DNA from: Rugalucina vietnamica
Lineage: Eukaryota > Mollusca > Bivalvia > Lucinida > Lucinidae
Length of the DNA stretch: 64,000 nucleotides
NCBI GenBank assembly: GCA_964017185.1
Contig: OZ024883.1
Span: 41,594,395 to 41,658,394, forward strand
Direction: 5' to 3'
Part shown: positions 56,834 to 64,000 of the stretch, in pieces
How the letters are laid out: each line of letters opens with the position of its first letter
How positions within the stretch are numbered: position 1 is the stretch's first letter
The notes under the pieces: generated by a model
The model's input: the letters and a program-made list of their open reading frames with translations, nothing else
Told to the model about the DNA's origin: nothing
Database searches by the model: none
Translations under genes and position numbers: made by a program

Positions 56834-57206
56834 TGTTTGATTTGAGGTGTTGATCAGAAAATGATCAACTCATCATATGAAGATAGATATGTATAGGTAA
56901 AAGACTAGAGAGGTTTGAACATGCATTTACACAAATAATATAAGACTGTAGCACAGACAAGTAGCGCTGTAGTCATTTGTTTATGTTAATATAACACTGC
57001 CTTCTTTGCATATTTAATATTAATCCTGGATGTGTTAATTTCTCCTTATCCCTTTAAAATAGCTGATAACAATACTTTGGAATTTAAAAAAAAATGTATA
57101 CATGTACCTGTTATTTAACTGTTTGATAGCCAAAATTCAATCATTTCAAATCTAGATCAGACAGTTAATTATCAATCTTTTCAGAGCTTGTTATTTCATC
57201 TATTGG
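56834..57206. other. EARS2 intron 1 segment
   Basis: No gene. The first ~45 bp read on the minus strand could continue the LINE frame (see the LINE entry) before a stop. Confidence 0.3.
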
Positions 57207-57462
57207 CGGCCCCTGTGACCGAGTGGTTAAGGTCGCTGACTTCAGTGCTCTTGATCATTCGATCATCTCACCAATGTGGGTTCGCGCCTCGCACGGGGCA
57301 CGAATTCATATGTGAGACAAGCCATGTTCTGCTTGCGGGTGTGTCAGGTGGTTTTTTCCCCGGGTACTCCGGTTTTCGCCCCACCTACCGATTGATTCGT
57401 CTTGATATGAGTGAAAAAGCTTGAAAGGGACGTAAAACTGAATCAAAAAAAAAAAAAAAAAA
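57207..57462 (+). repeat. tRNA-derived SINE
   Basis: Ser/Leu-type tRNA head with A box tgaccgagtggttaagg and B box gggttcgcgcctc, including an extra-arm-like segment. A body follows with gttctgcttgcgggtgtgtc and gggtactccggttttcgcc, then a gacgtaaaactgaatc + A-run tail. The body is shared with 59365-59650. Confidence 0.8.
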
Positions 57463-57496
57463 TTCATCTATTGACATGTTTGGTGCTTTTATGTTC

Positions 57497-57720
57497 ATCA
57501 GGATAACATTTCCATGTAAAGTATACCCCCTCAAACCCCACTTTCATTTAGCAGAACTGGGGTTTGCAGGGTTATACCTAGTTTTGCTCCAAAACATAGA
57601 TTGTGGGTACTCGTTAGAACTGCCTCGCTGAGGCAGCGAGGCAGTTCTAACGTGTACCCACAATCTATGTTTTGAGCAAAAATAAGAAAAATATCAAAAT
57701 ATTTCCACTAAAAATTTTCA
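57497..57720 (+). mobile_element. MITE family B copy with a 64-bp hairpin
   Basis: catcaggataacatttcc, cccctcaaaccccacttt and agaactggggtttgcagg lead into a hairpin at about 57602-57665 (attgtgggta...tacccacaat) whose arms meet at cctcgctgaggcagcgagg, then tgttttgagcaaaaataag. Ends 75 bp before EARS2 exon 2. Confidence 0.65.
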
Positions 57721-57794
57721 TTTTTTTACAATTTTAAAAAATCACTATATATTGCATGGGCGTGTTTTCATAATGTTTATTTGGCTACTTTCAG

Positions 57795-57867
57795 ACCAGA
57801 TTTGTACCAGGTGCTATTGAGAAGTTAGAGAACATCCTAGACTGGGTAGGACTTACACCGGATGAAG
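57795..57867 (+). CDS. EARS2: EARS2 homologue, exon 2
   Basis: After a ctactttcag acceptor the exon encodes TRFVPGAIEKLENILDWVGL followed by TPDE and the first base of a glycine. It continues EDTDQ of exon 1 as EDTDQTR-x-V-P-G-A, with the (I/L)-x-(D/E)-x-L-x-W-x-G-(L/I)-x-P-DE pattern of GluRS catalytic domains. Donor gtaaga. 14.0 kb separates it from exon 1. Confidence 0.95.
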
Positions 57868-58205
57868 GTAAGACTGATCTACATGTAGTGTCTCGGAAAT
57901 GTTCAAGGAGAACTTAAGTTTTTTGCTAAAATTTATCAGTTTTTTTGCATCGTTAATTCAAAGCTCTCGCTGAGAGAGACCTATTCACTATAAGCTTTTA
58001 TATACTGTAGGTGTACAACACACCTATAAACATGATAAATTCAAGACCCTGAATGATTAGAAAATTTGCATACAATTTTAGTCTTAAAAGATCAATGTTT
58101 AAAGCCACTTTATAAAAGTCAGATTATCTTATGGAACTGTAAATGCTATGAATGGCTTTAATTAAGACCCATCTGCATTTCACCGTAAGAGAACATTATT
58201 TTCAG

Positions 58206-58243
58206 GACCTTCTGTTGGTGGAAATTATGGGCCCTACTTACAG
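58206..58243 (+). CDS. EARS2: EARS2 homologue, exon 3
   Basis: A 38-nt exon between attttcag and gtatgt, encoding GPSVGGNYGPYLQ. It completes the glycine codon of exon 2 and matches the G-G-x-x-GPY-x-Q-S stretch that follows the DE(G/S) turn in GluRS. Exons 2 and 3 sum to 111 nt (37 codons), keeping frame. I found no later exon; the remainder of the synthetase, including the KMSKS-type motif and anticodon-binding domain, must lie beyond 64,000. Confidence 0.93.
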
Positions 58244-59364
58244 GTATGTTACCTAAAACAAATAGTTTTAATAATAAATTTTTGTTTTTGATAGCTGTAG
58301 CAAATTTACTTGTTTTGCATTTCTTTTTTCCAACACTATATCAACCTATGGAAACGGTGTATTAGAAAAACGGTGAATCAACGGGGGTTAATCGGAAAAA
58401 TGTGAACCATCGGGCGAGGTGTCGGTGACACATCGGGATTTGCACTAGATAAAAGGTATGTTGTTTGTTTACTTCTATTTTGAAGCGAAAGCTAAAAATA
58501 CTGCAGTAAATAAAAACAAATCGAACACTTGCAGGAGCTGTAAGGGTCTTTGATGCAGCCCCGGAAACCCTAAAATTGTTGAAAATGTATTTTGTTTAAT
58601 CGCCACAGTGCGCCCCATTTTACTACTCAAACATTTCAGTTGACTTTCGGTTGTATTTTTTGTTTATTTTTTATGCTTACATCGAATTACGAATGTAAAC
58701 AACCTTAATTCAGATTGGTGAATATAGAAAAGTAAGCTCCTGATTATCAACCTTCAGAAAATTTGTAAAAAAGACTGGGAAAATCGAGATTCATCCGGGT
58801 GATTGATTATTTGGTGAGTCTCCGGGCAAGTTGTGTGTGTCGCCGGGGAGCAACCAAATTTTGATGGAATAAAACTTTATTTTCTTCATTCTAGACAGTA
58901 CATGATTGTTGTTTTTTAACTTTTAGTTTGAGTGGGATCATATCTATCCCAATTACGGATGCTATAAACACACGTTAATCACCGGCAGTGATGAGAACTC
59001 GGACGTTCCTCGTCCGCAGCGTCCGTCATATCGCACTGTTCGCATAAATATAGTTTTTTTTTTTCACTGGTTAAATGAAGCTGAAGCAAATGAAAACGTG
59101 TAAGAAATAATTGGAAAAGATACTGTCTCCAATTCTTAAATTTCTTCCGTTGCCGATTTGAAGACTGGGAAAATTATAACAGTAAACGCAGGTCCAATCT
59201 TTGGAAATAACATGGAACAGTATCTATTGGGATAGCTTCTTTCCTAAAATTATCAGGGCCTGAAATGCCCCCTCTGATGTCTACCGCTGAGGTGCCAGAT
59301 GATTGCTTAACGTTTCTTGTGAGATCTAGGGACAAAGATGCCAGTCACAGCCCCCGCTAGTAGA

Positions 59365-59600
59365 GCGTGGTAGCTGAAGCGGTAGGGCGTCGGACTGTCA
59401 CTCTGGAGCGAGAGGTCCTGGGTTCGATCCCCACGAGCGCCGTGTAGGGTTCGAGCCCCGCACGGGTCACATGTGGGACAAGTCAAGTTCTGCTTGCAGG
59501 TGTGTCAGGTGCTTTTTCCTGGAGTACTCCTATTTTCGCCCCACCTACTGATTTGTTAATGAGTGAAATAATTGGCTTTTAAGGCACGTAAAACTTAATC

Positions 59601-59646
<46 letters not shown>

Positions 59647-59650
59647 TCAA
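59365..59650 (+). repeat. tRNA-derived SINE with (AAT)n tail
   Basis: tRNA head with tagctgaagcggtagggcgt and B box gggttcgatcccc, then a duplicated B-like gggttcgagcccc. Body gttctgcttgcaggtgtgtc and ggagtactcctattttcgcc as in 57207-57462, tail cacgtaaaacttaatc and ~15 AAT units (about 59600-59645). Confidence 0.8.
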
Positions 59651-60232
59651 TAATAATAACTGATTCTTAAAACATGACATTTCGACAGGTTTCCAAGTTT
59701 GATTAGCTTTACAATATACCGGGACAATGCATACCTGACGGTATTAATTGATGTTAACTTTAGGTTCGGTCTCCTTTTGTTGCTCAGTTCACACGACTGG
59801 ACATTTATTTTCTCATGGGAAAAATGAGGATTTTCGACATGACTATCCGAGTAACACAAGTATAAGCGTTTCCAAAACGCTTGCGATCTCTCAGCACTAA
59901 TTTCACTGTATGACCACGTATAAATTCACGGAGATAACCACAGACCGAAAAGACACTGACAGCTCGGTTCAACGTGAGCTTTCATACCCGAGCCGGCATG
60001 CGCTATTTAGTGTGACCCAATCGAAGCTGCCTTGTCCAATCAAGTACGACCGGAAGTGTGGTCGATTTACAACAAGATTCCAGTCCTGTTCAATTATATA
60101 TGCGCTCTCGCCGTGGCGAGATCGCAAAAAGTAACTCGAGTAACAAGGCCAAACAGCACGAGTTACAGTAATGCGCATACGTATCTACGTCATGTGCTTG
60201 CGTATAACTGTAACTCTCACTTATGTTACGTC

Positions 60233-61215
60233 TACACTGGACCACGTTCTCACCACGTCCTTACCACGTTCTAAAAATTCCAGAACGTGGCGAGGACGGG
60301 GTCAAAATGAAACAATTTTGGATTTCTAAGTTCCCACTACGTCCTTACTACGTCCCCGCCACGTCCTTATAACGTCCGCACCACGTCCTTACTACGTCCT
60401 TCACGTTTCCACTACGTCCTCAATACGCGCTCACCAAGTTCATCCCGTTTCTACTACGTCCTTGCTACGTCCTCACAAAGACCAAGCAGTTCATACAACG
60501 CGCGAACTACGTTTCCAGCACGTTCTAACTGTAAATACCGTATTCGTTCTAATTAGCGCACATGCTCCAATAAGCGCACACCCTGGTCGTTTCTGAAAAA
60601 CATGCGCATAAGCGCACACTGCTCGACTAGCATATTGGCATTTTATTGACAATTTTACACATTCATACCACATTAAAACTTATCTTCAAAAGATCAAACA
60701 ATATTTCGCGACGATTGGAACACTTGTATGACATCACCATTGACCATTTAAACAAGGTTATTTCATCAGTCTATAGGTTGTTTACATTCGTATTGCCCAT
60801 GCTGAAGCCAACAAGATCTTGTCCTTCTATTTCTCCTTCTGTGAAATAGCACAAGTGCAGCCTGTGCACCAAGTAAGGCATGATGTCATTGAAGGAGAGC
60901 AAGTTGCAAGAGTACATCTCTGTTCATGTTTTCGATTTCGATATGATTTAAATAAAAGCGAAAGCAATTGCTTGAGGGTACGTGACAATTGAAACAAAAT
61001 TAATAAAACGTGGAGGACGTAGTTCGAACCTGGTGTGAACGTGATAAGAACCTACTAGGGACGTGTTAGAAACCGCTAGGACGTGATAAGAATGCAGTGC
61101 AGTCTTCTAGGACGTGGTAAGGACGTACAAGAAGCGTGGTATGGTCTTGTCGAGAACTTGATGGACGTAGCGAGGACGTAGAGAAGACGTAGTAGAAGCG
61201 TAGCGAGGTCTTGAT
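60233..61215. repeat. Opposed arrays of an ~11-12-bp ACGTCC-type motif
   Basis: From about 60241 to 60530 the plus strand has roughly fifteen copies of (c/t)(a/t)acgt(c/t)c(t/c)(t/c), such as cactacgtcctt, at spacings near 11-12 bp. From about 61012 to 61215 the reverse complement (gaggacgtag, aggacgtggtaagg) repeats a similar number of times. The ~480 bp between holds aataagcgcaca-type repeats. Likely a foldback element nested in the 3.6-kb element. Confidence 0.7.
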
Positions 61216-61946
61216 GGTCTGCAGCAAATTTGCATCGCGTTTTACACTAGCTAGCGTTTTACACTTGTCGGTCTAGCACTTTAATTTCCCAACAAGAAAG
61301 GGTCGAAGATGATGCGGAATATGAAATTACCGGGTCGAAGATGACACGGAATATGAAATTACCTTGATCAAAAATAGCTCTAGAGTGTTTATAATCGGAA
61401 ATTAATGCAATAAGTTTTGATTGCCCGATGACTCACAAAATTCGCCCCGTTGTCTCACACAACTTGCCCGATGCCTCACATTATGTACATGCACCTAGCA
61501 TTAAATCCCTTTGCAATGCTTGGCGAGATTTTATTTTTTGTGAGAATTTTCCAGTATACTATTATTCATTTGCAAATACCAACGTGACCTTCTTGGTCCA
61601 TTTCTTTTACTAGAAAATCAAACGAAAATGTGTTTTCGTGACCTTGAAAGGCATGCCCTCTAAAATGGGGCGCACAATCACGCGTTTCTTGGAATATTTA
61701 TTTACAAACTGTTTACATAATAAAGAACAATAATGATTTCTACAGCTCCTGCAGCAAACAGAATTTTGACATACAACGTCACCCAGCCATGTCGGAACAA
61801 AACAAAAAGAAAATTAAAACTACGTACCGTGTCGCCATTGTAAATCCCGATGTGTCACCGACACCTCGCCCGATGGTTCACATTTTTCCGATTAACCCCC
61901 GTTGATTCACCGTTTTTCTAATACACCGTTTCCATAGGTTGTATAT

Positions 61947-64000
61947 GTGATTAATATTGGATTTTGATGTAGGCAAGTGTATACCTGTGAAATTCATTGA
62001 ATAGAATGTATTGATCATTTTTTCATTCATACTAAGCTGAGTGAACTATTGTGAAAAGACAGTTATTATTCATTCAGTGTGGTCATTGGTCAGATTATTT
62101 CTGTAGAGGAAAGATGTTTGTGATGAAGAAAAATATTACATGCAGACTTTAAATAATAATGTTAGACAAAGAAGTTTGTGTTTGCTGCTATTGAGAAGTC
62201 ATAATGCAGTAATAGGTTCCTTATTACTATAATAATAGTGTTTTCTGCTCATAAATATTTCATAGATTTTTTTAAAAAAATGTGGCATGTTACATACCAG
62301 AATAATCCCTAAACCTTAAACTTTCTTATGAATGATAATGTTTTCCAAAGGGAAGCCATTGTAATAGAAGTTTTTAGTGAAATTACCTATTTTTCTAATA
62401 AATTTCCATAAATAATCCTTTAAAATAAATTTTTGATTTTAATTGATAGAAACCTTTGTGAAGGTCTAAATAATGTTCTCCAACTAATTTGCAAGCTGAA
62501 AAATTAGCTTAGAAACGATTTGCATGAATAGCAGGTGCATCATCTTTATCAGATTTATTACTTTAAATAATATTGTCCGTCACTTATGCAAATACCTGTA
62601 CCTTAAATATACCATGCCAAATAAATTAAGCAACTTTTACTTTGAACAGTGTCTTCATACGTTTTAGACATTAGGGAAGTTCTTCTGACAATATCTTTTA
62701 TATATCTAATTAGGGTAAAAACAATTGTTGTGTGGTGTTGAAGTAACGTTGGATTTAAAGTCCTCTGAGACATGTCTCAAATAAAACATAGATAAAATTA
62801 TTTTGTACAGTATAATTAAATATGCATTATAGTATGTACACGCTGTGTATACCTGTTAAAATAGGACAGGTAGTCTGTACATTCAGGTAGAACATACATA
62901 TACAGTATATTTCCATAGCCTTTTTACATAGCAAATAAGCCCATTAATTTGACCTTGATTAGTCTAAAAAAACGGGCTTTTTGTCTGCAGATATTTCGGT
63001 AAGAATTGTTTCAAACAGAACAAAAATGATAGCAGTTGATAGATTTTTCTACTTACTAACTACCATGCCAACACTCATCCCACAATATTTCTTATTTAAG
63101 CGTAAAACAATGCAAGAAAAATAAAAGCAGTTTTCAAACTAACAGTGCATTTCACTACCAACATGCACGAAAATGCAAATACAAATTCTGGTTATATTAC
63201 TAGGATAACGTTTGTCATTCATAGCCCTTTCAGGAGATGTAATATCATGAATGATCTGTATCCCAGGACTGAGAACAACATGTTCAAAGTTTAGGGGGGG
63301 TTAGGGACTTTGTAAATATATCAATCCACGTTAATTACAAGAAGTTGTAATTGGAGTATATTGAAGAATTCTGTACCGGTGAGTTTATGGCTCATGTTTT
63401 GCATGTAATTTTGCACTTGTGAAGTATTTTTGTAAATTACTGAAATTTGTCATTTATTCGTAACGTGGCTATGTTACGTTTTATAACAAATTCATATATT
63501 CTTTATGTGCAAAATTGCTGTAATTGCAGAGTCTTCGCCTTTGATGTTACACCTACAACATACCCAATGATGACTATTGAGAGTTTAAATCTAACATGCG
63601 TGGACAGTCACTATGGGATCTTCATTCATATGAAGTTGAGCTGTTATTGACAGATGTTATATAACACCGGCCATATACTATGGACTATTCTCTGCGTATA
63701 GAGAACATTAATGACAATTGAACAACTTACGCTTGAATTATAGGCAGCCATTATGACACTAGAGTATCATAATATCCATTGACTGTATTTATCAATAGAA
63801 ATACACAGTGACTTAATGACATTAACCATAATATTTGCAGAAACTGTTTATTTGAATAAAGCATCTATACGAAAGTTACATTTTATTAAAACACCGGTGC
63901 AGTATCATATAATTGATTTGAACTAATAGAATTAGTAGTGAAGAGAATTAGTTATTATGTAAACTACTTCTGTTCTATGTAAATATCTTTCTGTGCTATA
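61947..64000. other. EARS2 intron 3 continuation, nothing recognised
   Basis: AT-rich, unique-looking. I searched by eye for the next GluRS segment (S-x-R-x-x-x-Y) and for repeats and found neither. Confidence 0.5.

Larger units (their letters stand above)
58342..61941. mobile_element. 3.6-kb element with long degenerate TIRs
   Basis: Ends caacctatggaaacggtg and caccgtttccataggttg; TATAT at 58337-58341 and 61942-61946. The first ~105 bp of each arm are near-identical inverted copies, and weaker matches continue inward (tgcaggagctgtaa/ctacagctcctgca; gcgccccatttta/aaaatggggcgc). The interior carries a SINE and the ACGTCC-type arrays. No transposase. Lies in EARS2 intron 3. Confidence 0.7.

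Noticed and set aside
57207-57290. tRNA-Ser/Leu-like sequence with good A and B boxes
   Set aside because: It continues into a SINE body shared with 59365-59650 and ends in an A-rich tail, so it is a SINE head rather than a functional tRNA gene.
59365-59450. Second tRNA-like sequence
   Set aside because: Same SINE body follows, plus a (AAT)n tail and a duplicated B-box region.

Overview
The window looks like gene-sparse, repeat-saturated DNA from a bivalve mollusc; the species is not determinable. Signs are small exons with canonical GT/AG introns, AT-rich introns packed with DNA transposons, several Helitron-like repeats carrying internal tandem units (an architecture described in bivalves), tRNA-derived SINEs, and CR1/jockey-like LINEs. 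The phylum call is an inference; the gene identities are read directly from translated exons.

Three conserved nuclear genes are present, all split by introns. (1) The 3' part of a PYM1 homologue (+ strand, four exons, 185-4327), ending in a proper stop. (2) A complete or nearly complete DNAJC19/Pam18 (TIM14) homologue (- strand, exons 25608 down to 12274); the five main exons sum to 339 nt in one frame and encode a J domain with HPD. (3) The 5' part of EARS2, mitochondrial glutamyl-tRNA synthetase (+ strand, exons at 43567, 57795 and 58206), with a presequence and a HIGH-type motif; it runs off the right edge. PYM1 and DNAJC19 are convergent. Two of the three proteins act in mitochondria, but nothing shows linked regulation.

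Layout: 1-4.3 kb PYM1, with a nested pair of Helitron-like elements in its third intron; 4.4-12.2 kb intergenic, with Helitron-like repeats interrupted by a mariner-like insertion and a palindromic MITE interrupted by a piggyBac-type insertion; 12.3-25.6 kb DNAJC19, whose introns hold a 97-bp perfect palindrome, a mariner-like element carrying six RFX/X-box-like sites, and a 5-kb element with 1.06-kb inverted arms; 25.7-33.4 kb pogo-, hAT- and other MITEs and a 470-bp duplicated repeat; 34-43.5 kb LINE territory, ending with an intact two-ORF LINE whose ORF1 starts 61 bp from the EARS2 start codon, head to head; 43.6-64 kb EARS2 introns, with a LINE cut by a hAT element (8-bp target duplication) and bordered by a 9.25-kb TA-flanked element with perfect 27-bp inverted ends, then SINEs, and a 3.6-kb element enclosing opposed arrays of an ACGTCC-type motif.

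Most of the interest lies in transposon archaeology. Many insertions can be delimited to the base from target duplications, and some from an uninterrupted paralogue in the same window. I saw no bacterial-type operon, CRISPR array, rRNA gene or convincing functional tRNA gene.
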